Shown: in pieces, positions 12,801 to 24,800 of the stretch
Layout of the letters: each line of letters begins with the position of its first letter
Numbering within the stretch: the first letter of the stretch is position 1
Source of the DNA: Temnopleurus reevesii
Lineage: Eukaryota > Echinodermata > Echinoidea > Temnopleuroida > Temnopleuridae
NCBI GenBank assembly: GCA_036244855.1
Contig: BQKZ01000871.1
Coordinates: 66,666-94,329 of the forward strand
Direction: 5' to 3'
Length of the DNA stretch: 27,664 bases
The notes under the pieces: model-generated
Databases searched by the model: none
The model's input: only the letters and a program-made list of their open reading frames with translations
What the model was told of the DNA's origin: nothing
Program-made: the position numbers and the translations under genes

Positions 12801-15800
12801 AGTTAGAATATACTTTTACAAGCAAAAAGCTGACATTCCGAGAATTCTGTCTTATGAGTATCAATGATGTTGACTTACCACCAAACCATTATTTGCTATA
12901 GCTGAAAGGAATTATTTCCAAATAAGATACATTATAGAGCGTATGGTCTGATTTCTAATTAACCGTTAGGCTTTGTATAGTTGCAATTGTGCAGTACATA
13001 ATACAGATTCTATATTCAGAGACTGCATCACTTATGGTATAGGAAAGTGATCTCTGACAGCAGATTTGTGGATTGTTCATTTTGCAAACTGTGGAAAATC
13101 GGACCAGGATGTCTGTGTTTTCAGACTAGATTATGTGTATGAATAGACTACATGTGTATAATTATGTGTATGGCGTGTGTCTACAGTGTAAAGCCGGAGT
13201 ATCTATACTGCGCTGTGAGTATCATTTACTAGAGGAAGCAAATGAAAGATGGATTTTCATTTGAATTGAATGTTCTAAACTATTTCAAATTTAAAGATTT
13301 CATAGGAGCTATGGATAGAATATATTTTTGAGGGTCGTTCATTTGAGGGCATCCAAACATTTGTTTTGCCTTTTTTTTTATTCTAACCATACCTTCTATG
13401 AAATCTTTAAAGAAGAACCACGAAGGAAATCACGAATAAGTTAAAGTATGTAGATGGTTCCTTCTGCAAATGTCCCTTCCTTGACGTCATTACCGAAATA
13501 ACACGAAATAACTCGAAATAACTCGAAAGATCCCGAAACCGAAATTCCCAAAACGAGCCCTAAAATTAGTTTTATTGTTTTACATGATCGAATTTGATAT
13601 AAGACAGCTCTTTCACCATATTATCCACATAATCACCTTTTCGTACTTGTAAAATATGTCCCTGCAAATGTCCCTTCCTTGACGTCATTACCGAAATAAC
13701 ACGAAATAACTCGAAATAACTCGAAAGATCCCGAAACCGAAATTCCCAAAACGAGCCCTAAAATTAGTTTTATTGTTTTACATGATCGAATTTGATATAA
13801 GACAGCTCTTTCACCATATTATCCACATAATCACCTTTTCGTACTTGTAAAATATGTCCCTGCAAATGTCCCTTCCTTGACGTCATTACCGAAATAACAC
13901 GAAATAACTCGAAATAACTCGAAAGATCCCGAAACCGAAATTCCCAAAACGAGCCCTAAAATTAGTTTTATTGTTTTACATGATCGAATTTGATATAAGA
14001 CAGCTCTTTCACCATATTATCCACATAATCACCTTTTCGTACTTGTAAAATATGTCCCTGCAAATGTCCCTTCCTTGACGTCATTACCGAAATAACACGA
14101 AATAACTCGAAATAACTCGAAAGATCCCGAAACCGAAATTCCCAAAACGAGCCCTAAAATTAGTTTTATTGTTTTACATGATCGAATTTGATATAAGACA
14201 GCTCTTTCACCATATTATCCACATAATCACCTTTTCGTACTTGTAAAATATGTCCCTGCAAATGTCCCTTCCTTGACGTCATTACCGAAATAACACGAAA
14301 TAACTCGAAATAACTCGAAAGATCCCGAAACCGAAATTCCCAAAACGAGCCCTAAAATTAGTTTTATTGTTTTACATGATCGAATTTGATATAAGACAGC
14401 TCTTTCACCATATTATCCACATAATCACCTTTTCGTACTTGTAAAATATGTCCCTGCAAATGTCCCTTCCTTGACGTCATTACCGAAATAACACGAAATA
14501 ACTCGAAATAACTCGAAAGATCCCGAAACCGAAATTCCCAAAACGAGCCCTAAAATTAGTTTTATTGTTTTACATGATCGAATTTGATATAAGACAGCTC
14601 TTTCACCATATTATCCACATAATCACCTTTTCGTACTTGTAAAATATGTCCCTGCAAATGTCCCTTCCTTGACGTCATTACCGAAATAACACGAAATAAC
14701 TCGAAATAACTCGAAAGATCCCGAAACCGAAATTCCCAAAACGAGCCCTAAAATTAGTTTTATTGTTTTACATGATCGAATTTGATATAAGACAGCTCTT
14801 TCACCATATTATCCACATAATCACCTTTTCGTACTTGTAAAATATGTCCCTGCAAATGTCCCTTCCTTGACGTCATTACCGAAATANAACTGGGCCGGTG
14901 ACCAACACTGCAGGGTCTCTTGCAAGAGAAGATTCCACTTCACTGGAACACCTGAGGAAGTGTATTCCTGCAGGAGAGATCAAACTACAGGCCTGTACGC
15001 CTGGGGTAGATTTAGAAGCAACGACAACAGCCCGGTACAGATGCCCTGGCCAGATTGTGCAGGTATTTATTAGATTTTTTTGTTAACATATTTTACGCTC
15101 TTTATTACGTTCACAGTGTGTACAAAGAGTCGTGTTGAATCGTGTTGCTTCCGGGGCTCTATGTGACCGGCGCATTAGACATGGCCGGGATACTTACTGT
15201 CATGAGAATGTATTCTACCCCTCTAGATGGCTGCATTTGTGGCACAGTATTCTTTACGATATCTTAGAGGTTTTCATAAAATTAGCATCTATTAGTAAAC
15301 ACGCCTATTAGGCCATGATAGTATCAAGACATAATCCCTTTCTAGATTCCTTCAGTAATAATTCCTAATGTTCCGGACACCTCCGCAATCAGTCCACGAG
15401 CTTTATCTGTTTTACACACTTCGTCTTTTATTCAATCATTCACAAAAGCGTTGTGATGTAGTGGGTTCTGACTTTCGCCATTCGACCAGAGGGTCGTAGC
15501 ATCGAATCCCATCCGTGACTTAATTTCCTTCAGCAAGAAATGTGTCCACATAGCTGCACTATCCGCGTGTAATTGGGGACTGATAGGAGAGAGCAACACT
15601 TTATCTGATTATATACGCCCATTATTAGGCTGCGTTGATGCTAGGCTTGAATTTCCGTCCAATGACCGGGTAATAATATTGTAAGCTCTAGGAGCAGTCA
15701 TGAACATGGACAAGTCACAAACATAAACAAGGCACGATATAAATCCAATGCATTATTATTCACTTTCCAGCCGGAAGAAACCCATCCGTGTCGAGAGTCG

Positions 15801-18800
15801 GAACAGGATTTCGATACATTATGCCTTGTCTCGACAGCGACACACAAGACAGTATTCGGCAAAATTTCATCGGGGTCTTCGAATACTTCAAAGCCTGTAA
15901 CCAACCGGGTGTCCAATGCGCCATTGCCAACGTGGCCGTCAGGTGCGGAGAGACGTCTAGACGAACACGACGTCAGGCTGTCGACGTTAATGGGGAGATT
16001 GATACGGTCGGAGGTTCCGATGTCGTCGAAATAACGTTCACGCTGCAAATCGAGATGGAGGTGAGTCAACTCAGTCAAGTTAAATATTCAATAAATAACG
16101 AGACCTGCTGAAACTGCTTATCCGATAATGGTGAGCTGTGGAGAAAAATGAAGTCAAAGAACAGCTTGAGATTTCAATCCTATAGCAGTATCTTAATCAT
16201 AAGTCATTTTGCTAATGATTAAGATTCTGCTAGGATCGAAAGCTCGAGCTCTTTTTTTTTTTTTTTTTTTTTTTTTACTTCAACTTAAATATTCAAATAG
16301 ATTTGCAATTGCACCATGTGGTGTCGAATTATCTTTCAAAAAATGGTCCTGCAAAGGACTGAGCAAATGCCCCCCAAAAGATGTTTAGAAAGCACGACGT
16401 TCGGAGTAGATTTAACTGACTTGTCGTCAGGTGAATAAATTTTTACGGCGCCCCAGTCAAAAATGACTGTATGTGCCTATATGAACCTCAAGTGTAGAGC
16501 ACACGAGTGGTAAAATAATATGGTAATAATATATGTTTAGTTATTGTTTTTATTTTAGTTCTTTTTGTAATTGTTATTTCAGTAGGGTAACTCTACCAGT
16601 GATTGCATTACTGCTACCCTTCGAGGCTCAACACATTATCATGAAGATTAAAATATTCTTGTCGCAAGCGCATTCCCTTTCGCCGTCATTTGCGTTTCGG
16701 ACAATGGTGAATGAAGTATCTATCAATCATGTTTGATTATTCCATGCGCGCCATGAGAGATATTGCTTGATTTTGCTAGATCCCGAGTACCCGCAGCAAT
16801 GTTCCACGCAAATGATGAGGTCATGATGTAAGATTTCAAATGCCATTGGGTGACTTCAAGTACGGTGTTGAACGCTGGTATTGGTGTTGCAGCAAAACCA
16901 ACACCAGCCTCAACACCAAACTTGAAGTCTGTCGGTGTTTGGGGTAGACCTCGTCACCTCGCAAGATTCTGACGTATTTCCGGTCGTTTCTGTATCACTT
17001 CTGTAAACTGACCAACGGTGTTTGAGCTCGGTTTACGGACCGTTTTGCTCTCTTAACACCAACACCAACACCGAACACCATACTTGAAGTCACCCATTGT
17101 CATAAATTTCATACATGAGTAACAAGGGCATGCATCTTCATCCACTACATCAACTTCTGTTCTATTTCCAAAGTGTTATGTAATTAAAGGTTTCCTATTG
17201 CATGTATAATATTGAAGGCCAAAAATCGACTGTGCACGGTCACAAGATTTATAATGTTTTTTTTCATTTATCGTGTATTTGTAAATGATGATTATAAATA
17301 GATAGATTTTTTTAATTTCAAGACGGTAAAAAAAAACTGATACAGAGTCTCGTTTACATTGGGGCCATGCCATTAGCAGTATATACAAGGTAAAATGACA
17401 CTTAGATTAAAATACCTATACAAGCTAAGAGTAGAACAAGTCCATAAATAGAGAATTTAAAACAGTTGATAAAATGAAATTAAAACGGAAAGTACGCAGA
17501 AAAATAACTCTTAGATTGAAAAAAATAAACATTATTTATGATGATGATGATGATTATGATGAAGATAATTATATTACCAAGAAGAATACTAATAAAAATG
17601 CCATTTTTACTGTTATTACCAGGAAAGCCTTGGGCCAGATTTTGACGTCTTTGAATATCTGGACTCGACCGTCGCCTCTATACAAGACAGTGTTGCCAAT
17701 AGCAACATTACTGTAACAGTTGATGGAATTGAATTCTCGCTGAGTGAGAATATACTTGTGGTTGAGCCCGATTATACGATCATATGTGATGTTGGTCACG
17801 TTGCAGTCAACGGAACATGTGGTAATTATTTTATTTGTTATAGATGTTTAGATAGGTTAACTTTTATTTTAAAAAAAGGAGACAATGGAATTGAGTAATA
17901 TTGGTTCCGTTGCAACAAACGGAACTTGTGGTAAATTTGGGTTTTTTTTTCGTTCTAGATGTTTTAATAGGTTAAACTTTTTATTTAAAAAATGAGAGCA
18001 TTGAATTCGAATAATATTGGTCACGTTGTAGCGAACGGGACCTGTGAATTTGATTTCTTTTATCTATTTGTTTTACTAAATGCTTAAACAGGATTAAAAT
18101 TGCAAAATTAAAATTTCATGTGATGAGATTTATGATTTACAAGGCAATTCTGGTTAGAACTCACAATTATCACAGTAATATTTGATCTGGCATTCATGAT
18201 CTCGTTTACTCAGCGCATGGTCTCAGTATAGACTGAACACACCCAGTACACGTTGAAATTCGTTTGTTTGGCTTATAAACATGATAAATGTCTAGAAATA
18301 TAATATTTTTTAAGAACAAACTCATGCCAAAATCATCTGCGATGAGGAAATATATCGATTGATCGACTCACCAGATTATTTCAAAATGTTTTTGATTATT
18401 CTAGAACTATGAACTTGATCAATCATCCTGTTTCGTGATTACAATAGGCCTATATCAGAACACCTACCTGCCTTTTTAAGCACATGGAAAATATATTCAG
18501 CATAGTACAGAATTGCGTAAAGATTGTTAGCGGCTATAACACGTTGGTTTTATTTCCTTCCCTATGATAACATAAAAGAATACTTTTAAGACTTATTAGT
18601 TAATTCCATGATTTTATTCCAGTTCCTTGCGCTCCTGGAAGCTTTGAAAACAATGGAACATGTGAGAGGTGTCCCATAGGAACATATCAAGATCAGTATG
18701 GAAATACAACATGCTCGGATTGTCCCACCGGCTCGTCAACTGCGTCACCCGGGGCGAGAACCGTCAGTAAATGTAAAGGTGAGTGAATGCTAAAATAAAA

Positions 18801-21800
18801 AAGGGAAGGAAATAGATAAAATATGGAATATCAGAATGAGCGAATTATTCTTTTTAAGAGACAGCAGACATTAATGCCATGATTCATTTTCATCCTTAAA
18901 GGCATTATTTAACAATTTCAAATCATCGCAAAACCATTCTAAATGTATACGGTGCCTAAACATTTACTAAATAAAAAAAGAGTTGTAAAAATACCCTATG
19001 GGAACATATCAAGGTCAATACGGAAATACAACCTGCTTGGTTTGTCCCACCCGTACGTCAACTGCGTCACAAGGGGCTAGGTCCGTCAGTAAATGCAAGG
19101 GTGAGTGACTGCTTAAATCTGGAAAAAAAAAAAGATAAAGAAAAGAGACAAAGTATGAAAAATCAGAATGAGATTTTTTTTTGAAGAGAGCAGACATAAA
19201 TGCCATGATTTAGTTCTATTCTCAAAGGCATTATTTAACAATGCCGAATCATCGCAAAACCATTTTAAATGTATACGATGCCTAAACATTTACTATTCAA
19301 AGAGAGTTTGAAAATACCCTGGGAACATATTAAGATCCGTATGGAAATACAACCTGCTTGGATTGTCCCACCGGCACGTCAACTGCGTCACCCGGGGCTA
19401 GGTCCGTCAGTAAATGCAAACGTGAGTGACTGTTCTAATCTGTCGTTGTAAAATCCAGATAGTTTGATGATTGAAAAAGATACTACATCGTAGAGGAATG
19501 TACAAAGGAAAATGTGGAAAATTAGAATAAGCAAAGAAATAATCTTAATGGTTTCTTAGATTATTTTTTTGGGGGGGAGAGAGTCGACATATTGCCATGA
19601 TTTAATTCTGTTCTTAAAGGCAATATTTGACAATGTAAAATCATCACAAGACCGTTTCGCTTGTATATAATGCGGTTAATAAAAGTATAACGGAGTGAAA
19701 TGAACATTTACTAATAAAAAGAGCAAAAATATGTATAGGCATACAGGAAGTACTTGGATATTAGGCCAAACGGAATGATCAAGTTTGGCAAACCAAATCT
19801 TACCTCAGTATTGCACGCTGCTGGCAAGACTAAAACGACCGACCACTTTATACTGGACAAATAAACTTATAAACTTCAATTGATTCAGGCCAACGGTTTA
19901 GAATAAAGAAAAAAATATATTTAGATACTCGACAATATTAGCCATTGCCTTCAAGAAAACTGGTTTTGGTTTTCCCTACGCTGATCCAATATCGTTTCTT
20001 ACAATTAAGTCCTCAAATGCTTTCACGAAACAATGCTTTGTCCGCTGAAAATTCGTCTATCCATGGATACTTCCATGGTCTATCTGTATCAATTAAGAGA
20101 ATGCTAAAGAAAAATAATGAATGTATAAATAAGATATCATTTTTTCTCTTATACGTTTTTACATGGTTATGTCATTTTGTCCCTAAAGCATTTTGCCGTC
20201 CTGGCACGTTTTCTAAGATGGGAATCGAATCGTGCAACGCTTGTCCAATAGGGACGTAAGAACCTGATCATGGATCGACATCGTGTAGAACGTGTCCGAA
20301 CGGGTTGACAACGTGGACCAAAGGGAATAAAGATGTCTCGTATTGCACAGGTAGGACTCCAATGTATTTTGGGAAGCACCTCGCTTATGAGGGTCCTTAT
20401 GATTGAATAGTATGAGGTATGTTGCACGAATGTGATGATGTATACTTTTATAACCAGAATTACGTTATGACCAGAATACCAACAAGCAAAATGATTATGA
20501 TAAATATAGATTTTATTAAAGAAAACCTGACCACTAAATACCGTAGAATAAATAAAAATCGTTATTCTTGCGCAAGTGATATTTGGCTCAGAATTGTAAT
20601 CAAAATCTGAAATTAAATAATCAATCTGTCAATATGTTCAACATTACCGTATATAAACTATTGAAATCAGTACCAGATTGCGATTGTGATGTCCACACAG
20701 TTCAGTATATGACGTGCGGATCCATTGTCCCATGACACACTTAATTCTTCAAAAATGTTTTTAATAATGTTATATGTTGTTTATATCGGCAGATATTTGT
20801 CCGCATGGAACTTTCTCCCCGACTGGCTATGCTCCGTGTCTGAATTGTCCGAAAGGTTCCTACCAGCCCCTCGCGGGGCAGACCTCGTGCACATTGTGTC
20901 CAGAGCATTTATATACCCACCACGAGAGGGCGCATGCTATAGAATACTGTCAAGGTAAGGTTTGTCCAAACAAGTTTACAAATTCAAATTTTCTACATAT
21001 TTTTTTTTTACATAAATTACACAATAAATCAGAATTTTTCCTATCAACCCCTCGTGGCGCAGGCCTCGTCTACGTTGTGTCCAGAGCACTTGTATACCCA
21101 CCGGGAGAGGGCTCATGCTATAGAATACTGTCGAGGTAAGATTTGTCCAAACAAGTTTACAAAAATAATTCAAGTTTAATACATTTTTTGGTTACATAAA
21201 TTACATAATCAATCGGAATGGTTCTCACCAGCCCCTTGTGGCGCAGACCTCGTGCATGTTGTGTCCAGAGCACTTGTATACCCACCGGGAGAGGTTGCAC
21301 GCCATATAATACTGTCAAGGTAAGATTATTTCTTTTTTTAATATTTGTCCAAGCAAATTCTCAAATTCAAGTTTTATATAGACATGATAGATCAGAATGT
21401 TACATAATTAATTAAATTGTATTTGCAAATGGTAATTTTTTTGCACAAATCATTCATTTCATAATTTTTTTAATAAATGCGATTTAATATGAGGCAGTCC
21501 ATTATTAAGTGAGCATTTAACGGTTGAATCTTTCAAAGTACGATTGTGCCTGTAAGTGGTGATGATTCATCCATATATATCATCTAGTGCCAAATAATGA
21601 TTAAATGCTCGTGCTTTTCCCCGATGCTTTATATCTTCAGTGATTAACGAATGTGAATCGAGCCCCTGTGCTGATGGAGCGACTTGTGTGGAAATAACAC
21701 ACGGCTATGATTGCCTCTGTCAAATACATTCATCGCCGGTATTCTTTTTAGACTTGCCCGTGTTCAACAATATAGCCACCGAGTTATGCATTCGTATTTT

Positions 21801-24800
21801 AATACCATGGCTCTTTTTTTTTTTTTAATTAATGCCTACAAATAATATTGATTGATTTCTCTTGCTTTATCCCTCCCTCTATATCTTCAGTGATTAACGA
21901 ATGCGAATCGAGCCCCTGTGCTGATGGAGCGACTTGTGTGGAAATAACACAAGGCTATGACTGACTCTGCCCGCCCGGCTTCACGGGGGATAACTGTGAG
22001 ACGGACATCAATGAGTGCTATGGAAACGACGTCTGCATGAACAATGCCACCTGCATCGATATGGTCAATGGATACATGTGCAAGTGTGTGGAAGGTTTCG
22101 AGGGCGACAATTGCCAGATCAACATTGATGACTGCCGGAGAGGTAGGTGGTTGAATAATCCTGTCAACACTGCCGCGAATCGATATAAAGCAAATTAAGA
22201 AATCAAAACGCATTATTTACACATTTTTAAAAATCGGGAGCAGTTTTTCGATGATTGAATTACTCTGAAACTGTAGAGGGCTTTCCAGAAATGGCACCGG
22301 AATAGTTTTGTCATGCAAACTTTTTGGTAGCAACTACTGTCCTCATTCAACATTTTTTTTGTTTCGTAACTTTTAAATTCGCAACCGTTTTCCGACAAAA
22401 TGTAACGGTATTGCCAAAGGTTCGCTTGACAACCTTTTAGAAGATGTAATAACGTAAATTTGCTTTACTTTAGAAATATCTTTGCAACTGAGATTCAACA
22501 TTAAATCAATTGCGAATGTGCCGTCTGCATATTTAATTTCGAATGATACACATTAGACTGCAAATAATTCATTATAGACATCAGCATTACCATCATCATC
22601 ACTGTCATCTTTATCATTATTATCATCACCATCATCCGAAAATGCTTTATCTTCAGATTCGTTTTTTAATTCTTCTCATTTCATTTATTATACGAGCATT
22701 TTCTACATCTATCTTTGTTCTTGATTATTCTAACTTCTATCTATTCAAACTAAAAGTTACTACTTCCTTTGTAAATTTTGAACTAGCTGAATGCCGTTTC
22801 GGGTCAAGATGTGTAGATGGAATAGCATCTTACACCTGTGCATGTGCGGAGGGTTTCGCAGGGGAGCACTGTGAGATCAACCTGTACGATTGTGCGTCGG
22901 ATCCCTGTCAGAATGGAGCGTCTTGTATCGATCTCAAATCTGTAAGTACATCGTAAAGATAGATAATTAGTTGAACATCGAATTGCAACACCAAGGAAGT
23001 GTTAAAATAACACCTGAGCACTGTGAGATTAACATATCTGACTGCATGTCGAAAGAATCTTGTATTGATCTCAAGCACATCGTAAAAAGGGTGTTTATTT
23101 AACACCAACTTGTTAAAGGTACATGTATCTATATAATACAACGGCAGGAAAGTGTTACAGCAGCACCAGAGTTGATTATAGCTTATTCTAATTGTACTTT
23201 CTTTAATATATTCGGAAGAGTATAGTAAGATCAATCTGTATAATTGTGCTCCGGATCCATGTCAAAATGGGGTATCTAGTATTGATCTCAAGTCTCAAGT
23301 ACATCGTACGAATTGAACACCGACTTGGTAACTAAAGTTTGCAACATTATAAAAGTTTCAAGAGTTTGCGGGAACAAAACTCAGTCTGCATGGGCTTATT
23401 ACCATTAAGTTTAGGGCTTGATGCCCCACCTCGGTCTTTGGTGCTCAGAGGTTGGTAAGTTTTATATCAAAGAGTATAATCACCCTTTTCCTTATTTATT
23501 TACAGCAAAATAAGAAATGAAAACAGTGTAAGATAAGTATAGCTTTTGTAACCTAAGCACCACAATGATAATTTCAACACAGACTTTAGAATGAGTTCAA
23601 TGCCGATGCGCAATCAATTGTAAACTAGTTGATTACTAATCAGTCAAAATCATTTTTAAACAGATAAATCGGGTCTAATGCTACCTCAGACTCACATTGA
23701 TTACATCTGAAAGGAAAAATAAAACCCACGGTCCACTCACTATCGCCAATTGTCTTCCATTGCAGAATTTCAGCTGCTGTTGTGCGCCCGGCTACACCGG
23801 TCGCTTGTGCGAGAGGGTTAGCGACCATTGCGAATCGTCCCCTTGCCACGGGGAAGCCAGCTGCACGACAACCCTGAACAGCTACACCTGCGCATGTCCC
23901 CTGGGGTTCACTGGGCGCAACTGCGAGATGGATATCGATGAGTGCCAGGAGGTAACATCCTACTGCATGCATGGTGGCACGTGTGAGGATCAGGTCAATG
24001 GTTATCGGTGCAACTGTCTTCTCGGATTTGATGGCGCCCATTGTCAAACAGGTGTGTTGCTGATGTGAGAAGGGATATAAAAGTGATATACAATGGCTCG
24101 TTTCTCGGTACTGGCTAAAACTATTCGCACTAACACGGTACTATATATGATGCTCATTCGTGCAAATAGTTTTAACCACAACCTCGAGAGTCATTGTAAA
24201 TTTCTATATTGTATTCGTAAAGACGAAAGAGGTTATTGCTCCAAGATTGTATTTTGACATTACTTTTCCACAAGAATCCTCAATACCCTGAACACGATAA
24301 CTATATTCTTTTCCGTAAAATTAAGTGAAAACGCCAATTACATGCTAATTTGAAATGCTAATGAAAACGGGACCAGCTTGTGACTGCGATGTTTACACAG
24401 TTCAATAATGTGGATGTATTATTAAACACATAACACACTTAATTCGTCGAAAGTGCTTTTAATTATGTTCGTTGCAGGAGAAGATAAAATACAAATGCGT
24501 GGAATAAAGAAGGCAACTACTTAAAGCCCAAGTATAGTTTTGGTAAAGATGAATATATGTGAATTTTGGGGATGTTTATTCATGGCGTGTAATTCTTATA
24601 CACATTTTGAGACCATAGCATATTTTTTACGAACTAATTCTTTCGAAAATTTAATTTGACCGTAAAATCATATTTAGCGTCCTCTCTTGGTTCTAGCATT
24701 ATTTTGATTGTTATCGGGCATATACAAAATTATTTCCGAGAGTTGACAATAGAATGATATAGAGATATACACAACAATTAAATTCCGAAATTTTCATCCA

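Larger units (their letters stand above)
12316..14887 (+). other. Intron 8 with a probable sequence loss at its 3' end
   Basis: Contains a SINE, a hairpin at 13291-13414 and the 198-bp array. The array runs straight into a single N at 14887 and then coding sequence, with no acceptor. The true 3' splice site, the start of exon 9 and perhaps a second HYR exon are absent. The stretch 12652-13290 shows nothing recognisable. Confidence 0.75.
15063..15770 (+). other. Intron 9
   Basis: Contains a half family A element and a SINE. The stretch 15179-15446 shows nothing else. Confidence 0.75.
16061..17622 (+). other. Intron 10
   Basis: Holds the foldback with a poly-T run at 16144-16290 and family B copy 2 at 16847-17096. 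Between 16291 and 16846, and between 17097 and 17622, I see only AT-rich sequence and a (GAT)n run at about 17537-17560. Confidence 0.75.

Noticed and set aside
13464..14886. Regular 198-base repeats as a CRISPR array
   Set aside because: The whole unit is repeated with no unique spacers, and the context is a eukaryotic gene.
15698..16078. 126-codon minus-strand open frame
   Set aside because: It is antisense to exon 10, which has good splice sites, correct phase and domain context.
21721..21828. Exon 15a continuing through QIHSSPVFFLDLP
   Set aside because: Breaks the EGF pattern after the fifth cysteine and runs into a T-rich intron; the only weak donor gives the wrong phase.
21962..21964. 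TGA at a cysteine position as selenocysteine
   Set aside because: The residue is a structural disulfide cysteine of an EGF domain, no SECIS element can be seen, and a neighbouring copy has TGC. A mutation or an error is simpler.
22543..22786. N-terminal extension of exon 16, an open frame with a histidine-rich run
   Set aside because: The run is the (ATC)n microsatellite in the intron. The acceptor at 22786 gives an exact EGF continuation from exon 15b.
23640..24047. 135-codon minus-strand open frame
   Set aside because: It is antisense to EGF exon 17; cysteine-rich EGF codons often leave the opposite strand open.
24479..24515. Possible exon after the acceptor gttcgttgcag
   Set aside because: The frame reaches TAA after about ten codons, no donor fits, and the phase and domain order do not need an exon here.
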